Assembly (NCBI GenBank): GCA_030704615.1
Contig: CM060734.1
Coordinates: 2,664,001 to 2,728,000 of the forward strand
Length of the DNA: 64,000 nt
Direction of reading: 5' to 3'
Source of the DNA: Takakia lepidozioides
Lineage: Eukaryota > Streptophyta > Takakiopsida > Takakiales > Takakiaceae
Shown here: one piece after another, positions 1 through 10,600 of the stretch
Numbering within the stretch: the stretch's first letter is position 1
How the letters are laid out: every line of letters begins with the position of its first letter
Notes under the pieces: generated by a model
Seen by the model: only the letters and a program-made list of their open reading frames with translations
Told to the model about the DNA's origin: nothing
The model's database searches: none
Position numbers and translations under genes: made by a program

Positions 1-261
1 GAAGAGACTATCAGTAGGAAAATATTACTTGCAGGATACTGGTGGCCTACTTTGTTTAAAGATGTACACAAGTATTGTTAGAATTGTGATGAGTGCCAGA
101 GGCTAGGACCTTTGCAAAGATCTGGAAAGATGGCTTTGCATGATTGGATTTTGTTGGGCCAATCAATCCACCAGCCACAAACCATTAACAAAGAGATGCT
201 TGGTAGAGTCAATGCCAACAAGTTGAAAGCATACAATGGTATCCATGATAGACCATTGTAG
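1..261 (+). pseudogene. Ty3/gypsy integrase remnant
   Basis: Frame 1 reads an integrase zinc-binding segment: GYWWPTLFKDVHKYC, a TAG stop at 79-81, then NCDECQRLG. This is the end of the HHCC domain that precedes the catalytic core of LTR-retrotransposon integrases. About 25 codons later the frame jumps to RVNANKLKAYNG, which resembles the far C-terminal part of gypsy integrases, so the DDE core has been deleted. The piece runs off the left edge of the window and ends at TAG 259-261. It is dead: one internal stop and no catalytic residues. It lies just upstream of a SINE whose left target duplication starts six bases later. Identification as gypsy integrase is fairly secure; the exact lineage cannot be told. 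Confidence 0.75.
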
Positions 262-279
262 CATGATTTGCATCTTGAA

Positions 280-475
280 GACAACCAGCATGTAGCCCAG
301 TGGTAATGGGCACATACCACGTTGGATGTGGTTGTGGGTTCAAACCACGGTCTAGTGTGTCATGAAGGTGTCAACCTTTCAGCTGGAAGGCAGTAGCCCT
401 TGTGGTGAAGTGACACCATAAGTTACATTCCCTTCGGGAGGCGTTATATATATATATTATTTTAATTTTAATTTT
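280..475 (+). repeat. tRNA-derived SINE with target-site duplications
   Basis: A Pol III A-box-like sequence (TAGCCCAGTGG, near 293) and a B-box (GGTTCAAACC, 337-346) have tRNA-like spacing. A non-tRNA body and a T-rich tail follow. The 13-base word TTTGCATCTTGAA occurs immediately before (267-279) and after (476-488), and the similarity continues past it (ACAACCAG against ACCCAG). That is a clear target-site duplication, so the insertion limits are well fixed. The tail is TA/T-rich and not poly(A), as in Au-type plant SINEs. A functional tRNA is excluded because the arms around the boxes do not pair into a cloverleaf. Confidence 0.85.
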
Positions 476-494
476 TTTGCATCTTGAAACCCAG

Positions 495-1202
495 ATGCAG
501 CCACAGACTACACCAGTAGCACCAGCGGAGCATGAAGCACTGGTCATAACGCCGAATGTGTATGGCCATAGCAGAGAACACAGGTGTTCACACAGCCAAC
601 ACAGCCTACCACAGTCTGTCACAGCTTGTCACAGGCCATCACAGATAACACAGCCCACACAGGGTGCACAGTCCATTGGAGCGGTGACAGGTGGACTCGA
701 GTTAACGTCAGTTAAGTGGCCGGGAAGTATAAAGACAATTTGGGAGTCAAACTCGGAGAATGTGCCACGGGGACAGAAAATGACGAGAGAGTGTTTGAAT
801 TCAAACACATGGCCTAAGTCGCATAGCACTATGCATTGCATGTACTGCAAAAGCGGGCGCCATAACATAAAACGACAAAGTGGGCCGCCGAGGTACCCAT
901 CTGGTACTTCCGCCGTTAATACTTCGGAGCCCATTAATGCACAGAAAGGACGGGTTAATAACGACCTTACTCAAATACCTAGACTAAAGATATGCACACA
1001 CTGTGTATATCATGGGCATCTAAAATCGGAATGCCCGTTCAGCAAGCCAGTTAATTCGGAGAGTTACTTGGCTACCGTTCACCCAATTAGACGAAGATTT
1101 ACAACGAATGGGGAACTAATGAGGAATCAAGAACAAGAACTCAAACACGTTATGAGCGGCAGGGTAGGGTTATTCCGGATAACTGTAGCACATATAGTAT
1201 GA
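495..1202 (+). CDS. Zinc-knuckle ORF of a mobile element (gag-like)
   Basis: An open frame of about 235 codons; I chose the first ATG at 495 because the frame enters from the SINE target site. The N-terminal half is rich in His, Gln, Thr and Ser. Two CX2CX4H zinc-knuckle-like motifs are visible: CMYCKSGRH (about 840-865), lacking the last Cys, and a complete CX2CX4HX4C knuckle, CTHCVYHGHLKSEC (about 993-1034). Such knuckles bind nucleic acid in Gag and in MULE or plant-mobile proteins. The stop TGA overlaps the ATG of the next frame (ATGA), so the two may be expressed from one transcript. The ORF could equally be the 5' part of the downstream gene displaced by a frameshift. No homologue recognised. 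Confidence 0.4.
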   Translation: MQPQTTPVAPAEHEALVITPNVYGHSREHRCSHSQHSLPQSVTACHRPSQITQPTQGAQSIGAVTGGLELTSVKWPGSIKTIWESNSENVPRGQKMTRECLNSNTWPKSHSTMHCMYCKSGRHNIKRQSGPPRYPSGTSAVNTSEPINAQKGRVNNDLTQIPRLKICTHCVYHGHLKSECPFSKPVNSESYLATVHPIRRRFTTNGELMRNQEQELKHVMSGRVGLFRITVAHIV

Positions 1203-3308
1203 GCAATAAAGGCTATAGCTTAGTAGCTATGGTAGACGTTACGGATTACACAGTCGTTTTATTGCTTACACAGTGGCACCACGATGAACGGGAAAGACGG
1301 GGTTTCTCACTTATGCGTTGTTTGCAAGCGCTGGGAGCTTACAAGACATTGTCTTTGCCTCTGTGTGCTAATCACACTTTCATGCTTTGTGCGCTGCAGA
1401 GTTTCTTGCAATTATTCCAATCAAGCCCACCCTGTTTACTTGAAATGAAGCGGGTGATGGAGGACATGAAGGTGAAGAGCGGTGTAGTGCTATACAAGAA
1501 GAGTATGGCCACCCCGGAAGCGGTTTCTTTGTTGAAAAAATTGGGTTTGAAGGATCTTCTGCGCAAAGACTAGACTTTGCATCACAGAGAGTTAATGATT
1601 GAATTTGTTAGCAATTTCGATTCCATGACAGACACTACAACAGTCAAGGGCGTGGTTATACGACTCACTCCAGAGAGGCTGCAGGATGTTTTTGAGGTGC
1701 CAGTAGGGAAACAACCTGATATGGAAGAACTGGAGGAGTTGCAGATTTCAGACCTATTTGAGAATGGAGTTTTTTCTGCTACTCAGGGATACACATGCAC
1801 GAAGGCAAAGTATTCTGGTCTGAGAGAGGTGGGTCAAGTGCTTAATGTTCTGTTTAACATGAAGCACAATCAAATGTATCTCAGCAAGACTTTCGTGGAA
1901 GAAATCATCAGGGCTCTGAAAGGGGAAGATGTGTTGTGGGCCGAGATGATGTACAAAGGGTTAGTAAAAGAGTTGAAGACACTCCAAGAGAAGAAGCCCA
2001 GTAGTAAACCCCCAATCATTGTTTCTACACCTATGATTGTTCATCTCATCATGGCTTCGTGCCAACTCTCTGTGAAGGAATGCAAGGCCATGGACGAGCT
2101 TGTCATGCCAACCACTGTGGTGGAGGATCAAGGATCTTCACACAGTGAAGGCGGATTGGAGGGGCAGGGTAAGACAAAACGTCAGAAGACGACATCTTTC
2201 ACACCAAATACAGGACCACAACTACACGTGATCGACTTGGTGGAAGAAGACAGTCTGGTGGGTGAGGAACAAGTGGGCGCAGTTCCTGAGGTGGAGGCCA
2301 CACAGCCACAGTGGGTAACAGATGGTACGGTGTGCACAATGTGTCTAAACCCTTACGGACCGGAGGGAGGCTATATGCTTGGTTCATGTGGCCATTTGTT
2401 CTACCCCACATGTCTCATATCGGCAGCCATGCGAGCCAGCCAATGCCCTGACTGCCGTGGACCAATCCATCGACGTTTCTACGAGTTGTTTGGGTTGCAA
2501 GACAATATGCCCATGGGATACGAGTACAACCGGTACAACATGCCATTGGATGTATCGCCTTACGATTTTTTAAATTGTCAGCACTGGGGAGAAACAATGA
2601 CATGGGATGCTCCAAGAGATATGCACGTCTTGGATGCCATGACGTTATATAGGGTTAAAGATCCGGTGACCTTTTGGGTGACATCCAACTGGGAAATAAC
2701 CGTGCGTGCTAGAGGCATACGGGACCCAGTCCAAAGGGAGTTTTTTTGCCGGAACTTGGGAGGGCATTGGAGCTGTACTAGACAAAGATTCTTCCGACTG
2801 CCTAAGGATCCATGGATGTCAGCGGAAAACAACCCATACAATCGCGAACCGATTGGGAGAGATCTATTTCTGAGGGAGTTGGAGGCCGCTAACATCCGTT
2901 GGGATGATATGAATGAGAGGTACTGGGTGCCTCGTTGGGATGAAGGGCCATTTCCTCCAGAGTTGCGCAGAGACCCCTAGCAGGAGGAGGTGTTGGACAA
3001 TTTCAAGGCTGCCATCACGAGTCTTGTAAAGTATTGGCAGAACACATGGTGTGACCAAGTTGCCCATACTCCAGGGGTGTTCTTGCCACTTCCAAACATT
3101 AAGCCTGAATCACGTCCGTTCAGACGATAAGTATGAATGCTAGAATTTGCTGCCAACCCCTCTATGGGTGGACCACACAACACTGGGTCCCTCTTTGACC
3201 ACTCGAGCTCTCCGTACTGGTGGAGGCACGTCCTCTACACCCGGAGCATCTTCATCAACATCTGGAGATGACGACAACGAAATAATTAATCTAGATGAAG
3301 ATGACTAG
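1199..3308 (+). pseudogene. Plant transposon-like protein with RING-like finger
   Basis: One reading frame from ATG 1199 is broken by TAG at 1571-1573 and TAG at 2978-2980, ends at TAA 3128-3130, and is then followed in a shifted frame by an acidic Ser/Asp tail (GDDDNEIINLDEDD) ending at TAG 3306-3308. After the first stop, VKGVVIRLTPERLQDVF resembles the N-terminal domain of the 'putative plant transposon protein' and ATHILA ORF1 type. Codons near 2330-2465 give a RING-like finger: CTMC, then CGHLFYPTC, then CPDC. The usual His/Cys at position 5 is Tyr. A Trp/Arg-rich C-terminal domain follows that I do not recognise. Both stops are CAG-compatible. The decayed accessory ORF of a mobile element is the likeliest reading; a captured host RING protein is possible. 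Confidence 0.5.
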
Positions 3309-3406
3309 AAAGGCTAGAAACGTAAGGAGTAGGCTAAAGGTCTCAGGTTGCGAAAACTTAAATATGCAATCCCACTGTATAGTCTACGTAATTTTTGGAA
3401 ATACGA

Positions 3407-3776
3407 GGTTCATCCTTTGAACCATTTTTGAATGACCTCATACTTGTTCGGTACGTGTTTGACGACATGTACAATATTTTCAAAACAATCAAAAAATGCT
3501 GAATGAAGATACCATTGGTTCACCCACTGCAATATTTTAAATCGAACTCATATTTGTCCGGTACCTTTAAGAGGGCATGTACAATGCAATGGGAAAGTTT
3601 GAAAGCATTCAGAAATTGGCACATCAAATAACCATTGGTTCATCCTGTGAACCATTTTTTATTGATCTCATACTTGTTCGGTCCATGTAAGAGGGCATGC
3701 AGAACATACTGGCAAAATTTCAAATCATTCAAATTTTTTCTTATCAATGAACCTTTGGTTTATCCTTTTCACCATT
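3407..3776 (+). repeat. Tandem repeat, units of 110-120 bp
   Basis: Units start with GGTTCATCC-like words at 3407, 3517, 3637 and 3757 (the last partial), giving periods of 110, 120 and 120. Each unit holds a TCATACTTGTTCGGT-like word and a GGGCATGT/C-like word in the same order. No coding potential. AT-rich minisatellite just downstream of the RING-like pseudogene; it may be that element's 3' non-coding part. Confidence 0.75.
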
Positions 3777-6179
3777 AACGATTAATCACGAATAAATGAA
3801 CAGACGAATAAATCATTTGCCTCCCCATCGACGCCAAGTCATTCCAGAATGTAATTGAATTTAAATTAATTTTAAGCCAATAAATAGGTTTGCACTACCT
3901 TTCATTGGGGGGTTTTTGGCACGTATCGATTTTATTTTTGGCTCAATTTTGTTCTGTGGCTTCAAGCATCCCACTGCTACTCCCCCGCCAAAATTTGGAC
4001 CGATCAAAAATGCCCCAAAAAAAAAAGTATTCTTTTTCGCTCACTATTGCAGAACTCTCTATGAAGAGTGCATGAAGTAGAGCACAAATCAAGTTTGGAG
4101 TGCAAAACAGGTAGGAAACTGTGGTTTTGGGTCAAAATGAATTTTGATCGCTCCCAAATTTGGCATGCACGTTGCATATGGAGTCATTACACGCCCCATT
4201 CAAAAACAGAATGAAAAAAAAAAACATGAGCACACGAAACACAGTCCAACAGGTCCCAAAGTAATAACAGATCCAACAAAATACATTCAATGGGTGAACA
4301 GATGGTTGCCCATCCAAATCATTTTTATTTGCTTCCAAATTTTGCCAATACGTTCGAGACACCCTCTCACAGGTCCCGGCAGAGGCTAGGTTGCGCAATG
4401 CAGCCCAGCACAGAAGTGCCAGAAGAGGCATTGTGGACTCCCTCTCTTGATCCTCTTCCAGAAGCTGTGGTCATGGTTGAGGTGCCTGATTTTATCAATT
4501 GTGCCGTTGCAGCTGCTGCCTTTAGTTGACCATCTACCCATGCAGGTTTCTTGTAGCTATTCATCCACAAGGAATCATAGGTAATCTTGTGCTTGGAAAT
4601 CTGGCCCTCTTGGATGAATCTGTGCCCACACTCTACCCCTGCTCCTTCAGCTATCCATGCCTCTGCACAAATCATGCATACATCATTCCCTTGCTGCTAG
4701 CAGTTGACAATGACAGCCTAGATTTGTTCTAAGATACACCCAACTCAACTTATCACGGGCTCCTGCTTTACCAAGGCATGCACTTACCAGCAATCACGGG
4801 CCTAGAATCTGGACAAAGTATCATTGTACAGAAATGAGGAACCAAAGGCAGCATCCATCAACCTGCCAACTCTATGGCAACCCATCAAGTACCATCTCTC
4901 CTGCAATGTTGGGACGGAGCTAATGTGATTTACTAGGCTGACTTGGTACAAAATCTCAGACACATGACTTGAAAGTCACCATCCTCTTTTGAACTATATG
5001 TGTTAAATCTTACTAAACAGAGGTATCACAAGTATTTGAGCACGAATTTCCAATGGTCTTCTCTTGAAAGTATGGCAGCCACCAAAGATGATGTAGGTGG
5101 AATTCTACAGGGATGATCTTGAGACTTGTTAATTAGAAAGTATAATGGAAAAACTTGGATGGCACTCATGCCACACTTGAAACGTTCCAGCACCAGTACC
5201 ACCCCCTACTTCACAGTGCTATTAAGTCTACTGATTCTATCCATGGAGACGATATCAAAGCCAGAAGGTTTTACAACTAAGAAGACCTGATACAAAATCA
5301 AATGTTACAAGAGTGCTACAAACCAGCGGATAGGCACCCAAGCTGCTGCCAAAGGTGAAAAGAAAGCCACCAAGACCCTCCAACCCGATGGCCACCATCA
5401 ACAAATGTTTTGTCTGCAACCAAAAATCAGACAACAGTTAACTAAAATAACCCAATGTCTTTGCGCCCAACTTCATATTGCACTCTGACATTAGAGTGAT
5501 CACAAATAAACTTCCATTAACCCAGTGTTTGAGTACTCCTTTGCAAGTTCTGCGAACAGCTCTTCATGATACACTACCCAGAAGAATCACTTCTTATCTA
5601 CTATACTTTTGCACCAAATAAGTGCAAAAGTACTACACTTTTGCACGAGCCTTCACAAGGTATTGGATATTCAACCGCTTTGACATCATATAGCTCTTGC
5701 ACTAGACAAACGTGATGTCAATCACCATCATACGAGCATGCCATCAGATATCTAAATAGACTGCTACTTTCAAATTCCCTTCCCTTCCGAACAACCCACC
5801 AGATGAAGGGTTGTAGTGTGTACCTCAACAGCTGCCAGTGCGAACTAAGAGGTCTCTTGAACATGCTTCTGAAACAAACAGCTCAAACTTTGGAGCCATC
5901 GCTTTAAGGGCTCCTCCCCCATCTTCGTCAAAATCCTGGATTCTGAGAGGGGAAACACGCAAAGTCATGTACCGCAAGCATATGAGTACCCTAGCACAAA
6001 AGAAATCTGTTGTTATCGAAAAGAATTGCATAAATAATTGACACATAATGTCTTCCTGAAAATATTGAGTCAACTTACCAAACCTTAAAAAAAAATGCTC
6101 AAATCCATGGAAGACCAACCAACGTGAAATGAAGCAAACAAAATGGATAAGCAAGAACAAATGCAGAACGACTGTTCAC
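3777..6179. other. No convincing gene; two weak exon-like stretches
   Basis: Mostly AT-rich unique-looking sequence. On the minus strand, 4538-4662 has an acceptor-like edge (TGTGCAG/AG) and a donor-like edge (TGG/GTAGATGG) around an open frame (EAWIAEGAGVECGHRF...), and 5829-5942 has an acceptor (CCCTCTCAG) before an open frame containing IQDFDEDGGGALKAM. They could be 3' exons of the large minus-strand gene further right, but I could not connect phases. Nothing else is supported here. Confidence 0.3.
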
Positions 6180-7090
6180 AGAAACATCTCTCCAACGATT
6201 ACAAACTGATCCTCGCAAGGAAAGGACCTATGATGGACCTCGTGTGGCCCTTTACCCCAGAGCTCCACCAGGTGTTCGTCATTTGTTGGCATACAATGTC
6301 CACCAGGGCATAGTTCAAATGACATCTGGTACAATTCCACAGCTTTGACATTGACAACACCAATGGCCCTTTGCCTTTTGCTCTCATTTTCCAGGCCTGG
6401 CCAGCTCGCAGTTGGCATAATGTCGCCCAGAAGCAGGTTCAGAATGACATCTGGTACATTCAGCTTTGACAACGCTTACCACGCGTGGACCTGTCCGTCC
6501 CTTCACACTGAGGCAGTTCGATGGACATCTGGTACATTTCAATCTTTGATACATATCACCAAGGTAGTGTTCAAAATCAGATTTGGTGTACAGTTCCAGC
6601 TTTGACAATGTCACCATGGACCTCTACTCCCTTTTCCAGGGCTGCCAGGCTCGCCTAAATTTGTGTTTAGAATCACATATGGTACGTTCCAGAGCTAATT
6701 TGACGATGTCACCATGGCCTCTGCTCTCTTTTCCAGGACTGTTAGGCTCACATTTGGCATACATGTCCACGAGGGCAGTGCTCATAATCACATCTGGTAC
6801 AATTCCAGCTTTGACGGATGTCACCATGGACCTCTTTGCCAAGTTCTAAAGCTGGAATTGTACTAGATGTCATTCTGAGCACTGCCATGCAGCACATGTA
6901 CGCCAAATGCGAGCCTGGCCACCATAGAACTTTGCGCCCTTTTTCAGAGGTAGCATGCTCGCATTGGGCATGCATGTCCACCAAGGTAGTGCTCAGAATC
7001 ATACCTGGTACAATTCGCGCTTTGAAGATGTCACCATGGAAGTCTTTGCCCTTTTCCAGCCCGCTGCCATGCTCTTTGCCCCCACAAACC
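6180..7090 (-). pseudogene. Degenerate PPR-repeat array with an inverted unit
   Basis: Repeated blocks of roughly 100-120 bp encode PLS-class pentatricopeptide pieces on the minus strand: AGIVPDVIMSTALVDMYAKC (near 6745-6805), STTLVDMHAQCE (near 6960-7000), LELGKEVHGD. No frame holds through more than one or two repeats, so this is not an expressed PPR protein. At 6848-6915 one unit (AGIVLDVILSTAM.HMYAKC) is on the plus strand, so the array has been rearranged by inversion. PPR proteins normally edit or process organelle RNA; this is a decayed PPR gene, or a minisatellite grown from one. Confidence 0.7.
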
Positions 7091-7129
7091 AACGTGATGT
7101 GGTCAGGTTGAAGTACACCTCTCCCCGTA

Positions 7130-7252
7130 CCTGATTATAGGGGCATATAGAGGACCTCGAGGATGATCTGAAGGGCCTACCTCTACCCTTGACACCAGAC
7201 CTAAAATTTAAACTCAAGTTGGGGAGTCTATCTTTGCACAAAACCAGATGTA
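7130..7252 (+). mobile_element. Plus-strand fragment of the (GA)n-associated LINE
   Basis: Reads DLEDDLKGLPLPLTPDLKFK and LKLGSLSLHK, matching DIMDDLKGLPTLGTRLKFK and LRAGSLPLN in the C-terminal region of the LINE at 14.0-18.3 kb. Divergent, about 40 codons, flanked by unrelated sequence. Together with the piece at 20.64 kb it shows the family is not confined to the minus strand. Confidence 0.6.
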
Positions 7253-7530
7253 GAGAGGTAAAGGAGATAGTAAATGTCCGACATGCCATCGGCCTGACAA
7301 CAATATCCGTTCTCTGATACAATGCCTGGGTAATATCATTGTCACTCCAAACCACCACAGATCCACCCAACGAGCTAACTTACAGACTTCAATATGTAAA
7401 TTCAGGGCTTCCTCTGATGAGAGGTCAAAATAGGCTGAAATAGGTCGAAGAAGAAAGTGCCCTCACCACATTGTCCTCGAACTTGTGTCATGACCCATGG
7501 AGGATTTGACTGACCATGAACCCAAGAGGA

Positions 7531-7916
7531 CCTCTTGTGTGTGTTGCTTGTGTATGTAGTCAGGTAATGTAGGATTGGTCGGTGAGAACCACCACGGTGC
7601 AGCTGAGCGGGCAGAGATTGAAATACGGCCTGCTAAGACCAAGCTGACTCTCCCAAGAACCTTGTAAACATCAGGAAGAATACCAAATCATGGTACTAAC
7701 AGGAGCCAAGGGCCCACATTTGCAGGATGGACAAACTTCTTCACATCGTACATTAAGAAAAAGCCACACCTTGCGATTGCGGTTGTCTCTTGTGTGTGCT
7801 ACTTGTGTCTGTAGTCAAGTAATGTCGGATTGGTCTGTGAGAACCACCATGGTGCAGCTGAGCGGGTAGAGATTGAAACATGGCCTGCTCAGACCAAGCA
7901 GACTCTCCCAAGAACG
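7531..7916. repeat. Direct repeat of about 130 bp
   Basis: Segments 7531-7665 and 7786-7916 are near copies: both run from CTCTTGTGTGTG through GATTGG, GAGAACCACCA and GGTGCAGCTGAGCGGG to ACTCTCCCAAGAAC. The spacing is about 255 bp. The right copy is followed by CTAGCGTTTCTAGGGTTTCTTG (7963 on), a style common in plant 5' leaders, but no gene follows. Confidence 0.7.
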
Positions 7917-8119
7917 GCGAGCTCCCGGCCGAAACCTCCTCGCACACATACCCTAGCGTTTCTAGGGTTTCTTGCTTCAGATACGAAGGTTGCTCCAACT
8001 ACGGGCCTCCCATGCATGTTTGTCCTCCCTCCCTCCCGCTCGCTCGCTCTAAGTCTGTTCACGGCTACCCGTGAAGAGCAATTTTTTAAGTTTTTTTAAC
8101 CTTTTTTTAACCTTGTAAG

Positions 8120-8345
8120 CAACTTTTTGATTTATTTTTTATTTTTTATTTTTAAAGGAAACCTCAGGCCCTTGAGGAGGGAGGGGGAAAAATTAACCCC
8201 CTTTCATTTATGGGCCATGAGACCCTACAGGATGATCAACGCCTGGACATACCGTCATGAACAATCCCACACACGGGGTAGGGCAGCGGGTTTGAACCCC
8301 AAACCACCAGGGTGACACACTGTGCACTTACCAGTCGATATGTTT
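8120..8345 (-). repeat. tRNA-derived SINE whose tail resembles the L1-like LINEs
   Basis: Read on the minus strand, an A-box-like GACTGGTAAGTGC (near 8330) is followed by a B-box GGGTTCAAACCC (near 8290), then a body and an A-rich tail of AAAAATAAAAAATA type (8130-8160). The last unique part, with ATGGC, AGGGGGTTAATTTTT and CCCCCTCC, parallels the 3' ends of the LINEs at 29.9 and 32.4 kb. The flanking duplication is unclear, possibly an imperfect ACTTT..GATTT word. No tRNA gene: the boxes sit in non-pairing arms. Confidence 0.65.
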
Positions 8346-10242
8346 TTTTTAAATCTTTTGCACTTTGATTTTTTTTGTTTTTTCTTAATTCATTTTAGTG
8401 GTCAGAGTTTCCATTTTTTCAAAATATAAATACTTATATATTATATATATAACCAGAAAAGCATGTGTCCATACGTGCAGTCATGTAGTGATTCATCCAT
8501 GTGATGATCTCGCAGAATGCATTAGAGTGAGAGTCATGAAGTCATATGTCCGTCTAGCAATATGCACACATCATTCCAATGTAGCCATGACCGTGACTGG
8601 TAGTCATATCCGCCATGCCAATATTTGTGGTCAAACATGTTTGACCTGTGTTGCGCAGAGTCCGGAGTCATGCAATCGCATATACGCCTTCCCCAGACCT
8701 TGGTTATGACTTCAAAGGCATTTACGACTGCAAATGGCATTTCTGCCACAAATTTGTCATGACTGCGCAACCATGGGAGTCGTAAATGCCGCAATCTGTT
8801 GTAGTGACCACCAATCTTCTTTATTTAACTCAACTAAGGATTTTCCACCTCCAAAGTTATTACTCCACTCCTTCAGTAATTCTGGATAACCATCAAAGGG
8901 ACGATACCACATCTGCACCCAATCGTGTCTCCAATGACAATGTCTATATAGAGTGGATATTTCCTTATACCGCCTCTGCTCACACTCTCTAATTGCACTA
9001 ATTTCACAACATTACAATATAAACTCTTGAATATCACGATTGATATATCATTCGGCAATCCAGGAATTAATTCTTGCATAGAACTCTCATCTCCACCAAT
9101 GATGCACATTCTCACTATCTCACACAAAAGATAATCATTCAACTCATCAGATACAAATGATTCCATCACTCTGTTTCTCACACAGAAAACACTTAATGGA
9201 ACTTCTTTTCTTCCTCAAATAATAACAAAGACAATATTGCAGAACTACACTACCATTGATATAAGTATCTATCTCCTAGCTTCTATAACTCCTACACACA
9301 CACTCTCCGCACTTGCACTCTGGTCACGGACATCGATTGCTTCGACAACACCTCAATTATAGTAAGTTTGTTCCAACAACTTGGGCAACCGTCTCTAACT
9401 CTTTCTAATCATCCAGGAACTTCATCCAACAATTCCATCCAATATCGAATAAAGACAGATTATCGACATCACAAAATATCGTGATACAGTGCCATATCGT
9501 TGCTGTATCGATGATATATCGGCTTGAAATATACTAAAAATTTAGCTGAAAATTTCTATTATTCTACATAGCCCCACTCCTAATTGTGCAGCGCCCTCGC
9601 AAACACAAGTGTTACTTCTAAGTCATAGGCCTCTTAGCGGGGTTCCTTGAATTAGGCTCCTGCGATCGACGGTGGTCACCTTGTTCATTCCCCTCCTTCT
9701 GTCCATATGTAAAGGCAATATAAGGGTGGTATCGCGAAGATCCCCAATCGTTGTAAATGTTCGGATGGGTATCATGAAGAAACCCGGTTAGTCACATCAA
9801 TTCGAAAACTCGGATCCATCTAGCCGGATGATGCATCAACTTGGCAACAGTCCCAAACTCCTGTCCTGATACCATGAGTCTATTGACATCAACAACAAGA
9901 TGATATTGGTGACACCACTTCGCTAAGGCTCCACAAAAAATCGATGCTATAGTACTGAACTCTCCTGGAATTATCGGCCAGTTATAGGGCAATGACGTCA
10001 AGTGCTCATTTTCACCTCATTGACCTCGACGAAGGCAACAACATACCCCAAAGCTCCCTCTTATGTTGCGCGGCCATAACGTGTTGGTTGGTGCCGGTCT
10101 ATTGCCCAACTTAGCAATCCAATCGCCTTTGGCTGTGTGGCAATAGTTCTTCCCTATCCACAATAACACTTCCCAGCCAGGTATCGTCTTGTCCTCTGAA
10201 GTACGATAGACCTTCTCGCAAGTTACCATTCTGCTCAACTAC
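8346..10242. other. No gene seen
   Basis: AT-rich sequence with a TATATATA run near 8430-8455 and a patch dense in TATCG/CGATA words (9465-9530). Short open frames lack any recognisable motif. Possibly old transposon sequence; the stretch just before 10243 may be the upstream part of the LINE fragment that follows. Confidence 0.5.
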
Positions 10243-10600
10243 AATAGGGGCATCAAAGCTTTAGCGAGTATCTGTCCTGTTTTTGAAGCCTTGATAGAGG
10301 CAACTCTATGGCACATTTGGAGGGCTCGTTGTGCCTGGGCTTTGGAAGGCTCCAATACCTCAACATCAGACGTGTTTTTTGATGTAACAGTAGCCGCTAA
10401 AAAAAGCTTGGTCAAAATTGTGTGCAGACATCGACAAAACTCCGGAACGTCGACCTTTACTCCTCTCAACTTTCAGAGCTACCCGGGGAAGGCAATGCCT
10501 CATATGCAGCGTTGAAGATAACACCTGTGTCTGGCCCAACAGCATTCCGCTCCACTGGCAGCATCGCAGGGCCCTCATCTTCGGCATCCCCGGAGTTTGA
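10243..10600 (+). mobile_element. 3' fragment of an L1-like LINE
   Basis: Reads LCPVFEALIEATLWHIWRARC then, after one frameshift near 10418, CADIDKTPERRP to a terminal FGIPGV and stop. The minus-strand LINEs at 32.8-33.3 kb (CPVFDTIRAAGLWHIWKTRC) and 30.3-31.0 kb (CPVFETIIASTMWHLWKLRC, ending SFPGV) share this C-terminal zinc-binding-RVT region. A third, 5'-truncated member in opposite orientation. The position of the frameshift is approximate. Confidence 0.7.

Noticed and set aside
290-350. tRNA gene
   Set aside because: A- and B-box-like words are present but the arms do not pair, and the stretch is bounded by target-site duplications together with a 3' body. It is a SINE.
1199-3130. Stop codon readthrough or RNA editing restoring the TAG codons
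   Set aside because: U-to-C editing of stops is known from fern and hornwort organelles, but this is nuclear transposon DNA; decay by cytosine deamination explains it more simply.
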